12,124 nt of DNA from Proteobacteria bacterium UBA6921 (lineage in GTDB: Bacteria; Pseudomonadota; Gammaproteobacteria; SG8-11): NCBI GenBank assembly GCA_002450895.1, contig DKAR01000086.1, positions 46,208 through 58,331 of the forward strand, in the 5' to 3' direction. A model generated the notes under the pieces. It ran no database searches, was not told where the DNA came from, and saw nothing but the letters and a program-made list of their open reading frames with translations. Of this stretch, positions 6,122-12,124 are shown one piece after another. Numbering within the stretch: the stretch's first letter is position 1; each line of letters begins with the position of its first letter. The translations under genes and the position numbers were made by a program.

Positions 6122-8968
6122 ATGCAAACCAACCTCACAAACATAGGAAAGGGCGTACGCGGTATTCCGTACCGCTCGCTTACGTTTCAGCTCAGTCTGC
6201 TGGCCGTTATCTTGCTGGCCGCTGTAATTTCCGCGCACGGTGTTTACGTCGCATCGCAGCAAATTGCCGCCGCCGAGACTTCGGCTCGGAATCACGCGGA
6301 AACCATTGCGCGCGTTTTGGCCCAGTCCGCGGAAGCGGACCTTGTCGCCTCTGATTTCGCGAGTCTGGAGCGATCGGCGCTCGAAGTTGCCGAATATCCC
6401 AATGTGAAAATCGTTCGCGTTCTGGAAAAGGATGGGTACGCAGTAGCAAATATCATCAAGCGCGACGGCGAAGTTGAAGTTGTTTTCGACATGGAAAAAT
6501 TTCATTTTCCTGCAAATGAGGCAATGTCGTCGCAAATTGTGGAGGGTGTGCTTCGCGTTTTCGCGCCGATTCGAAACGGCTCGATTCTCGGGTGGGTCGA
6601 AATCAACTACGCGCGGGATGATGTGTACGCGGCCCGCCAACGCGTCGTGGTCGGTACGGTCGGTGCGGTGCTTGTGGCAACTGTTCTCACCGTGGGGATT
6701 ATCTGGATGTTTCTGCGTGGGCCACTGCGCGCGCTGCGGGATGCCACCGACTTTGCTTCGCGAATTGACGACTTTTCTGGCGCAACGCTTCCGGAAAAGT
6801 CGCGGGTTTCAGAGCTCGAATATCTGCAAAATGCCCTGAACGCCGCAGCGGTGGAGCTGAGGGCGCGACGAATTGCGCTTTCGGACTCCCGGGAAATGCT
6901 GCAGCTTATTCTGCGCTATGCCGCGGACAGCATTGTCACTATCGGTCCCGATGGAACGATCCAGACCTTCAATCAGTCTGCGGAACGGATGTTCGGGTAT
7001 TCGGCCGGTGAAGTGGTTGGCAAGAACGTTAAGATACTGATGCCCGAGCCGTACCGTTCGGCTCATGACGGCTACCTTGCGCACTATCTGCAGACGGGTG
7101 AGCGACGCGTGCTCGGCACCCTTCGCGAGGTGGTTGCGCGCAAGAAAGATGGTTCCATCTTCGCCATGGAACTTTCCGTGTCAGAGGTACGAACCGAGGA
7201 TCGGCATATCTTCACCGCGGTGCTGCGTGACATCACCGATCGCAAGCGTGCCGAAGAACTTTCCGCCCGGCTGGGCCGGATTCTCGAGCACTCGTCCAAC
7301 GAAATCTATATTTTCGATGCCGCGACGCTTCGGTTCGTGCAGACCAGTCGCGGCGCGCTCGTCAATCTTGGTTACAGTCACGAAGAGATCGAGACCCTGA
7401 CGCTGGACGCAATTCAACCGGATATCACGCGCGAGAAATTCGAAACACTGTCCAAACCGTTGCGATTCGGTGAACAGGAAATTGTCAGTTACGAGACGGT
7501 GTTTCGCCGCCGAAACGGCGCACGCTACGCGGTCGAAGTACGCCTGCAATTGTCCCGCTTTGAGGATCGCGCGGTATTCATGGCGATCGTGCAGGATGTG
7601 ACCGAGCGAAAACGATCCGAGGAACAACTGCACTTTCTGGCGAATTACGACACGCTCACCGGCCTTCCCAATCGCGCTCAACTTCAGCGGCGCATGCAGC
7701 AGGCGATGGCGGACGCTGACCGCCATGGACGCCTGCTGGCGACCATGTTCATTGATCTGGATCGCTTCAAGCTGATCAACGATACGATGGGCCATGACGC
7801 CGGCGATGAGTTGCTGCGTGTCGTGTCGCGTCGGCTGGTCGAGACGCTGCGCACTGGCGATACCGTGGCGCGGCACGGCGGGGATGAGTTCGTTGTACTG
7901 ATGTCAAACGTTGCCGAAATCAGTGACGTGGACAAGATTGCCGAAAAGGTCCTGCAGCGATTGTCGACTCCTGTTCGCGTCGCAGGACGCGAGCTTTATG
8001 TAACGCCCAGTATCGGCATTTCGATTTATCCGACTGACGCGCGCACTCCGGAGGAGTTGCTGAAGCATGCTGATACCGCGATGTATTTCTCCAAGGAACA
8101 GGGGAGAAACTGCTATCGCCACTTTACGAATAATCTCAATGCGCGGTCGGCGCGACGGTTGGCGTTGGAAACCAGTCTTCGCCAGGCGCTCGATCGCAAT
8201 GAATTCGTACTGCATTACCAGCCGCAGATCAACGCAGTGAGCGGCGCTATCACTGGCGCCGAGGCGTTGATTCGCTGGCGTCATCCTGAGCTGGGCATGA
8301 TTCCTCCGAATGAATTTATTCCTCTGGCGGAGGATACAGGTCTGATTGTTCCAATCGGCCAGTGGGTGCTGGAATCCGCCTGCGCGGATGCGAAGCGCTG
8401 GTCTGAAGAAGGGTTTCCAGCGGTCCGTGTTTCCGTAAACATTTCGGGTCGCCAGCTTTCCCAGGATTCGTTGCCGCAAACTGTGCGCGCGGCAGTGCGC
8501 GCAGCGAGTCTCGACCCCCAGATGCTGGATCTCGAGCTGACTGAAAGTCTGTTGATGCAGAATCTTGATGAAACGGCGACGCTGCTCGGAATTCTCGCGA
8601 AGATAGGTGTCACCGTATCGATGGATGATTTCGGTACCGGCTATTCGTCGCTGAGCTACCTAAAAAGGCTGCCGATCGACTCATTGAAAATTGATCGAGC
8701 GTTCGTTCGTGATGTCATCGAAGATGCGGATACTGCGGCGATCGTTGGCGCAATCATCGTCATGGCGCGCGGACTCAAGATCAATGTTATTGCAGAGGGT
8801 GTCGAAACGAAGGAGCAGTTCGAATTCTTGCGTATGGCGCTTTGCGGTGAGGTGCAGGGGTTTTATTTCAGTGCGCCGGTGCCGTTGCAGGAATTTATCA
8901 GTTTGCTCAAGAACGGCGACGGGCGGTTTCCGGTGCCGGAAGTCAGTAGCCTGAAAGTGGTCAAGTAA
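6122..8968 (+). CDS. Membrane PAS-PAS-GGDEF-EAL c-di-GMP enzyme with FixL-like heme PAS
   Basis: This 948-residue inner-membrane signalling protein can in principle make and break c-di-GMP. Its order is TM1 (about 21-43), a periplasmic domain of about 130 residues resembling small Cache/CHASE modules, TM2 (176-197), a HAMP-like linker (198-250), PAS1 (257-373), PAS2 (381-495), GGDEF (505-668) and EAL (680-935). GGDEF keeps Y-D-x-L-T-G-L-P-N-R (509-518), the intact motif at 586-590 and the inhibitory RxxD (577-580) five residues upstream. EAL keeps E714-A-L, N773, E805, D835-D836 in D-D-F-G-T-G, K856, E892 and Q912-G-F, so it looks catalytically competent. PAS1 contains M-P-E-P-Y-R-S-A-H-D-G-Y-L with His315 at the FixL heme-ligand position and Arg335 at the FixL oxygen-contact position. 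The start has only a weak ribosome binding site (gagag, 6103-6107). Co-transcription with the PhnD-like gene is likely. Which activity dominates cannot be told. Confidence 0.93.
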   Translation: MQTNLTNIGKGVRGIPYRSLTFQLSLLAVILLAAVISAHGVYVASQQIAAAETSARNHAETIARVLAQSAEADLVASDFASLERSALEVAEYPNVKIVRVLEKDGYAVANIIKRDGEVEVVFDMEKFHFPANEAMSSQIVEGVLRVFAPIRNGSILGWVEINYARDDVYAARQRVVVGTVGAVLVATVLTVGIIWMFLRGPLRALRDATDFASRIDDFSGATLPEKSRVSELEYLQNALNAAAVELRARRIALSDSREMLQLILRYAADSIVTIGPDGTIQTFNQSAERMFGYSAGEVVGKNVKILMPEPYRSAHDGYLAHYLQTGERRVLGTLREVVARKKDGSIFAMELSVSEVRTEDRHIFTAVLRDITDRKRAEELSARLGRILEHSSNEIYIFDAATLRFVQTSRGALVNLGYSHEEIETLTLDAIQPDITREKFETLSKPLRFGEQEIVSYETVFRRRNGARYAVEVRLQLSRFEDRAVFMAIVQDVTERKRSEEQLHFLANYDTLTGLPNRAQLQRRMQQAMADADRHGRLLATMFIDLDRFKLINDTMGHDAGDELLRVVSRRLVETLRTGDTVARHGGDEFVVLMSNVAEISDVDKIAEKVLQRLSTPVRVAGRELYVTPSIGISIYPTDARTPEELLKHADTAMYFSKEQGRNCYRHFTNNLNARSARRLALETSLRQALDRNEFVLHYQPQINAVSGAITGAEALIRWRHPELGMIPPNEFIPLAEDTGLIVPIGQWVLESACADAKRWSEEGFPAVRVSVNISGRQLSQDSLPQTVRAAVRAASLDPQMLDLELTESLLMQNLDETATLLGILAKIGVTVSMDDFGTGYSSLSYLKRLPIDSLKIDRAFVRDVIEDADTAAIVGAIIVMARGLKINVIAEGVETKEQFEFLRMALCGEVQGFYFSAPVPLQEFISLLKNGDGRFPVPEVSSLKVVK

Positions 8969-9013
8969 AACGGCGCGATCGGCGTGCGGCGGGGAACACC
9001 CGTCAAATGGTCC

Positions 9014-9451
9014 TTACTTGCAAATTTTGCCCATCGTCTCGTCGTAGTTTTCGATGTCGGTTTTTAACACAGCGGCTTTTTTCGGGTCCGTCTTCAGCAA
9101 TTTGTCGTACTGTTCCTGAGCGGTGGCTCGCTGTTGAACCATTTCATCACAGCGCCACGCAACCACCTTTTTTTCGCGCTCGGACTTTGCGGCCTGTTTG
9201 CGATTGCGCTCCAGTTCCTGTGCAGCGCGCGCCCGCGGATCGTCATCGCCTTTTCCCGTCGATTTGGTGCCCGTGCCTTTCTTCGCGCCCCCGACCCCAT
9301 CGACCGTATCGGCGGTTTGCGAATCGACCGGAGGGCGATCTCCGTAATGCGTTTTGCCCGACTTGTCTTGCCACTCGTAAACCTCGGCATGGGCTGCAAG
9401 CGCCGCCGCCATGCCAAGTGCTGCAAGCACCGTAGTGAACGTATGTCGCAT
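9014..9451 (-). CDS. Exported DUF4124-domain protein
   Basis: This small 145-residue protein has a signal peptide (1-22, ending A-H-A before E-V-Y-E-W). The short DUF4124 module follows (about 23-42) with its landmark V-Y-E-W-Q-D-K-S-G-K-T-H-Y-G-D-R-P-P. Next come a Gly/Lys/Thr-rich linker (about 53-70) and a charged, probably coiled-coil helix (75-142). Cys101 and Cys144 are the only cysteines of the mature protein and could form a disulfide in the periplasm. DUF4124 proteins are common in beta- and gammaproteobacteria and have no established function. The gene converges on the c-di-GMP enzyme and diverges from the cyclase gene. A modest ribosome binding site (cgggaa on the minus strand, about 9461-9456) lies near the ATG at 9451. 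Confidence 0.85.
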   Translation of the reverse strand: MRHTFTTVLAALGMAAALAAHAEVYEWQDKSGKTHYGDRPPVDSQTADTVDGVGGAKKGTGTKSTGKGDDDPRARAAQELERNRKQAAKSEREKKVVAWRCDEMVQQRATAQEQYDKLLKTDPKKAAVLKTDIENYDETMGKICK

Positions 9452-9539
9452 AAAATTTTTCCCGCCGGGGTTGTCCTGATTAATCGGATCGCCGCATAAA
9501 AACGTGAGGGTTGGCTCTGTGGATTGAAGGGTTGGTCAA

Positions 9540-9545
9540 ATTATA
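9540..9545 (-). promoter_or_regulatory. Candidate -10 element (TATAAT) for the DUF4124 gene
   Basis: The minus strand reads TATAAT here, the exact sigma-70 -10 consensus, about 89 bases upstream of the ATG at 9451. No good -35 hexamer lies 16-18 bases upstream; that position is instead covered by the inverted repeat at 9557-9571. The promoter may therefore be weak or dependent on a regulator. Confidence 0.4.
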
Positions 9546-9556
9546 AGAAGATGACA

Positions 9557-9571
9557 AACCTCGCGTAGGTT
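9557..9571. repeat. Inverted repeat AACCT-N5-AGGTT, possible operator
   Basis: Two perfect 5-bp arms are separated by CGCGT. The repeat lies 12 to 26 bases upstream of the minus-strand TATAAT, covering the expected -35 region. It could be an operator for a dimeric regulator, or simply a small hairpin. Five-base arms can occur by chance in a region this size. Confidence 0.3.
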
Positions 9572-9706
9572 CGGGTGGCGCGATGTGCGAAGAATTTGGC
9601 AGACCAGGTTCCGGCGCTGCCCTGCGTGGTTGGCACACCGGGCACATCAGCTTCGCCTGGGGTTCGAGCAAAGATCGGGGCGTAATCATCGCGATTCACG
9701 CAACTC

Positions 9707-9712
9707 TATGAT
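9707..9712 (+). promoter_or_regulatory. Candidate -10 element (TATGAT) for the cyclase gene
   Basis: TATGAT is one mismatch from the sigma-70 -10 consensus. A start site around 9719 would give a leader of about 20 bases before ATG 9740. The expected -35 position (about 9684-9689) reads AATCAT, a poor match, so support is limited to the -10 and its spacing to the gene. Confidence 0.3.
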
Positions 9713-9739
9713 TAAAAAAAGGGTGCACCTGCGCACGTC

Positions 9740-11287
9740 ATGGAACATCCCTCAATTTTAGGCGAGGCAGCGAAAAACGCGATGCAGGGCGGGGAGGCGG
9801 TTCCGCTGCGCGAGTTGCGGGCCTGGCAGCGATTTCATATTCGCCTGACCGGACTTTATGGCGGCGCGGTCGCCGTTTCCCTGCTGTTGATCGCGGTCAT
9901 CTTTTACAGCTACAGCGTGCGCTCTGAAATCGAGCACCTGCAAAAGCGTTTGGTGACTACGGTTACCGGCCTGGCTTCGTCGATGAATCCCGACCGGATT
10001 GCCGCTGTTCCGGTTGACTCAACCGAGGAAACGCCTTTTCACACGGAACTGCGCGCGCGCCTTGCCGCAACCGCGGCGATCGACGCGGACATCCAGAGTA
10101 TTTACGTTCTGCGCCCAACCGGTGAAAACGGAAAGCTTCGTTTCCTTGTTGATTTCGTCAAGAACGACCAGGCTGCGACGCCCGGCGAGGAGTACGACGC
10201 GACAGAATTGCCCATTCTTCTGCAGGGGTTTGAAAAACCCTCTGTAGAGAACGAGCCCTATCGCGATGAATTCGGTCTCACGCTTTCGGGTTATGCGCCG
10301 GTTCGCGACAGTTCCGGAAAGAGTATTGCCCTGGTGGGTGCCGACGTTGAGGCATCACGCATCGACGTGATGAAGCGCGAAGTCCTGTGGGTCACTCTCG
10401 GAGTTTTTGGCATCGCGGTCGTCTTGCTCGGTGCAATCTCCATCGTCGTTGCTCACAGCGTGCGACAACCGTTGTCCCGCATCATTACGGCGACTGCCGC
10501 GATTTCACGCGGCGAACTTGCGACTCGCCTGGGTTTGGAGCGGGTTGATGAGTTCGGTCTGATGAGTCGCCATTTTGACAAGATGGCGGAAGGGTTGCAG
10601 GAGCGCGAATTCATTCGTGCGACGTTTGGGCGCTATGTCAGCGAGGACGTGGCGAGGCAGCTTCTTGCGCGTCGTGATCAGCCGCTGCTTGGCGGTGCGG
10701 AACACGTTGTCACTGTCCTGTTCAGCGACCTTTCAAGCTATTCCACAATATGTGAGCATCTGCCGCCCGCGCAGTTGATGGATATGTTGAACGAGTATCT
10801 GGGTCAAATGAACATGTTGATCGACGAACACCATGGATGTGTCATCGAGTTTCTCGGCGATGCAATTCTTGCTGTGTTTGGAGCTCCACATGTGCGCGGT
10901 GATCATGCTCCGCTTGCCGTTCGTTGTGCTTTGGCGATGCGGGAGCGGCTTGAACGTCTTAACGATGAGTGGACCAAGACCGGATTGGCGAAGTGTTGGA
11001 CTGAACAGGGGGTTCCGCAACTCAAGGCGCGAATCGGAATTCATAGCGGACGCGTTGTTGCCGGCAGCCTCGGCGGTGCGACGCGAATGAAGTACGCCAT
11101 TATTGGTGATGCGGTCAATGTTGCGGCGCGGCTGGAAACGTTAAACAAGGATCTGGATACCAACTTGCTGATCAGTGCCGAGACATTTGCCCAGCTTCCA
11201 GAAGATATTGCGCGTCGATTCGTTCCCAAAGGGCGCCATCGCGTGAAGGGCCGAGAGCAGGAAATCGAGGTCTACGCAGCAAGCTGA
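9740..11287 (+). CDS. Membrane-bound class III nucleotide cyclase with HAMP domain
   Basis: This 515-residue enzyme makes a cyclic nucleotide in the cytoplasm under control of a periplasmic sensor. It has a cytoplasmic N-tail (1-33), TM1 (about 38-60), a periplasmic Cache-like domain (61-213), TM2 (214-238), HAMP (239-290), a short F-I-R-x-T-F-G-R-Y-V-S linker typical of bacterial HAMP cyclases (291-301) and the cyclase domain (318-513). The metal-binding aspartates are Asp330 (L-F-S-D) and Asp374 (F-L-G-D-A-I). The transition-state Asn460 and Arg464 are present in V-N-x-x-A-R. The purine-specifying positions are unusual: Glu370 replaces the adenylyl-cyclase Lys, and Ala453 sits where Thr or Asp is expected. 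Substrate preference for ATP is therefore uncertain. There is no strong ribosome binding site (aaaaaaaggg lies 10 bases or more upstream). The next gene begins 25 bp downstream, so the two may be co-transcribed. Confidence 0.92.
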   Translation: MEHPSILGEAAKNAMQGGEAVPLRELRAWQRFHIRLTGLYGGAVAVSLLLIAVIFYSYSVRSEIEHLQKRLVTTVTGLASSMNPDRIAAVPVDSTEETPFHTELRARLAATAAIDADIQSIYVLRPTGENGKLRFLVDFVKNDQAATPGEEYDATELPILLQGFEKPSVENEPYRDEFGLTLSGYAPVRDSSGKSIALVGADVEASRIDVMKREVLWVTLGVFGIAVVLLGAISIVVAHSVRQPLSRIITATAAISRGELATRLGLERVDEFGLMSRHFDKMAEGLQEREFIRATFGRYVSEDVARQLLARRDQPLLGGAEHVVTVLFSDLSSYSTICEHLPPAQLMDMLNEYLGQMNMLIDEHHGCVIEFLGDAILAVFGAPHVRGDHAPLAVRCALAMRERLERLNDEWTKTGLAKCWTEQGVPQLKARIGIHSGRVVAGSLGGATRMKYAIIGDAVNVAARLETLNKDLDTNLLISAETFAQLPEDIARRFVPKGRHRVKGREQEIEVYAAS

Positions 11288-11312
11288 TGACTTTCGAACG
11301 GGTTTCGCTCCA

Positions 11313-12124
11313 ATGAGTTCTTCTCCTTCGATCCGCACCAATCGCTGGCTCGCGGGGTACGTCATTCTCACGGCCGTCGTGTGCGGCGCTGCGATCATGG
11401 TGATCGAAGTTTTGGGATCGAGGATCATTGGCCCGTTGTTCGGCGTGAGTCTGTTTGTTTGGACCGCGCTGATCACAGTGACACTTATTGCACTTGCCGG
11501 TGGCTACTGGATCGGCGGTGTCCTCGCGGACCGGCGTTCTGATGCGCGAAATCTGTATTTTTTGATTGCCGCGGCCGGGGTGTCGGTGTTGAGCGTGCCG
11601 TGGATCAAGACTCCGATACTGGAACTCTGTCTTCCCCTGGGGCTTCGAACCGGAGCCCTGGTGAGCGCTTCGATTTTGTTTGGGCCCTCCCTGGTATTGC
11701 TGGGTTGCGTCTCGCCCTACCTGGTAAAGATCGCGGCGCGGGCGTTTGAGAACATCGGACGTACCGTGGGAGGCCTTTATGCGCTATCCACGTTTGGGAG
11801 CGTGTGCGGCACTGCGCTGACCGGGTTTTTCCTGGTGGCTTATCTGGGAGTCAATGCCGCGTTCCAGGCCGTCGCGGTCGGATTGCTGCTCCTATCCGCC
11901 GGATTTTTTGCCGCAAACAAGCACTTGTTTCTGGCTGTCGTTTTTGCCGCCTGCACGTTGATTCCGCAGCCCGGAGTCAGCAGCGTGCCAATGACATTGA
12001 GTGATGGTGTTCAGGTTCACGTCAAATTTTCTCGCGACACGTTTTACGGAAACGTGAAAGTCGTGGACTTTGTTTCTTCGGGAGGAACGGTTCGTGAACT
12101 CTTGATCGATGGATTGTTACAGGG
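11313..12124 (+). CDS. Membrane spermidine-synthase-like (fused MFS/spermidine synthase type) protein, 5' part
   Basis: The frame is open from ATG 11313 to the window edge (270 codons), so only the N-terminal part is seen. It has about seven hydrophobic segments between residues 13 and 218. Landmarks of the membrane part of the fused MFS/spermidine synthase-like family are I-E-V-L-G-S-R-I-I-G-P-L-F-G (31-44), V-W-T-A-L-I-T-V-T-L-I-A-L-A-G-G-Y-W-I-G-G (49-69), V-S-P-Y-L-V-K-I (133-140) and G-R-T-V-G-G-L-Y-A-L-S-T-F-G-S (149-163). The start of the synthase-like domain follows at about 238 (F-Y-G-N-V-K-V-V-D, then L-I-D-G-L-L-Q). The nucleotide- and polyamine-binding residues lie beyond the edge, so real aminopropyltransferase activity cannot be judged; many members lack demonstrated activity. 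It follows the cyclase gene by 25 bp on the same strand. Confidence 0.85.
   Translation, partial: MSSSPSIRTNRWLAGYVILTAVVCGAAIMVIEVLGSRIIGPLFGVSLFVWTALITVTLIALAGGYWIGGVLADRRSDARNLYFLIAAAGVSVLSVPWIKTPILELCLPLGLRTGALVSASILFGPSLVLLGCVSPYLVKIAARAFENIGRTVGGLYALSTFGSVCGTALTGFFLVAYLGVNAAFQAVAVGLLLLSAGFFAANKHLFLAVVFAACTLIPQPGVSSVPMTLSDGVQVHVKFSRDTFYGNVKVVDFVSSGGTVRELLIDGLLQ

Larger units (their letters stand above)
9452..9739. other. Divergent intergenic region between DUF4124 gene and cyclase gene
   Basis: These 288 bp separate two divergent genes and are long for this otherwise compact window. They contain a perfect TATAAT on the minus strand (9545-9540), a TATGAT on the plus strand (9707-9712) and an inverted repeat AACCT-CGCGT-AGGTT (9557-9571). 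A CCGGGC/GCCTGG pairing (one G-U pair, about 9637-9659) is also present. The stretch 9572-9700 has no recognised gene. A 42-codon plus-strand frame (9583-9711) and a 69-codon minus-strand frame (9689-9480) are open but show no recognisable domain or good ribosome binding site. A non-coding RNA is possible but unproven. Confidence 0.5.

Noticed and set aside
6117..6146. ATG at 6117 as the start of the GGDEF-EAL protein or of a leader peptide
   Set aside because: It is out of frame with the enzyme and stops after nine codons. A leader-peptide role has no support.
5756..6640. 294-codon minus-strand open frame across the PhnD-like gene and the start of the GGDEF-EAL gene
   Set aside because: It runs antisense to two well-supported genes and has no recognisable motif; a result of GC-rich codon use.
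8990..9002. CGGG-GAACA-CCCG hairpin as a terminator between the converging GGDEF-EAL and DUF4124 genes
   Set aside because: The stem is only 4 bp and no T-run follows on either strand.
9007..9435. 142-codon plus-strand open frame opposite the DUF4124 gene
   Set aside because: The minus-strand protein has a signal peptide and a recognisable domain; the plus-strand peptide is Cys/Arg/Pro-rich with no motif.
9572..9660. Cobalamin-riboswitch-like stretch (ccggcgctgccc)
   Set aside because: Only one short segment resembles the conserved core; the other conserved boxes are absent and the nearby genes have no cobalamin link.

Overview
The window looks like ordinary chromosome from a moderately GC-rich Gram-negative bacterium. 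A beta- or gammaproteobacterium fits best: there is a lipoprotein-type binding protein, a small exported DUF4124 protein (a family found mostly in those classes), and an abundance of membrane second-messenger enzymes. The species cannot be told from the sequence. I see no insertion sequence, phage gene, integrase, CRISPR array, rRNA or tRNA.

Left part (1-5074). The window opens inside the 5' end of a minus-strand gene whose 22 visible codons match the start of a TsaC/YrdC/Sua5 protein (tRNA threonylcarbamoyladenosine synthesis). Diverging from it across about 126 bp is a complete five-gene ABC importer of the branched-chain amino acid (HAAT/Liv) family: binding lipoprotein (193-1377), permeases LivH and LivM, and ATPases LivG and LivF. 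The permease and ATPase genes are packed tightly (gaps of 3 and 6 bp, then a 4-bp GTGA overlap). The binding-protein gene is separated from livH by 137 bp containing several palindromes.

Middle part (5204-8968). An orphan PhnD-like periplasmic binding protein, with no permease or ATPase of its own, is followed 39 bp later by a 948-residue membrane c-di-GMP enzyme with the order TM - periplasmic domain - TM - HAMP-like - PAS - PAS - GGDEF - EAL. Both catalytic domains keep their key residues, and the GGDEF domain keeps its RxxD inhibition site. The first PAS domain resembles the FixL heme PAS and keeps the residues matching the FixL heme-ligand histidine and the oxygen-contacting arginine. The pair may be a two-input sensor: a periplasmic ligand through the binding protein and a cytoplasmic gas or redox signal through PAS1, both setting c-di-GMP level. 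This is the most interesting unit of the window.

Right part (9014-12124). A small minus-strand DUF4124 protein is separated by a 288-bp divergent intergenic region from a membrane class III nucleotide cyclase (periplasmic sensor, HAMP, cyclase). Its substrate-specifying residues are Glu and Ala instead of the adenylyl-cyclase Lys and Thr/Asp, so whether it makes cAMP, cGMP or something else is open. The last gene, cut by the window edge, is a membrane protein of the fused MFS/spermidine-synthase-like type. Two nucleotide second-messenger enzymes with periplasmic sensory parts therefore sit within about 5 kb of each other.
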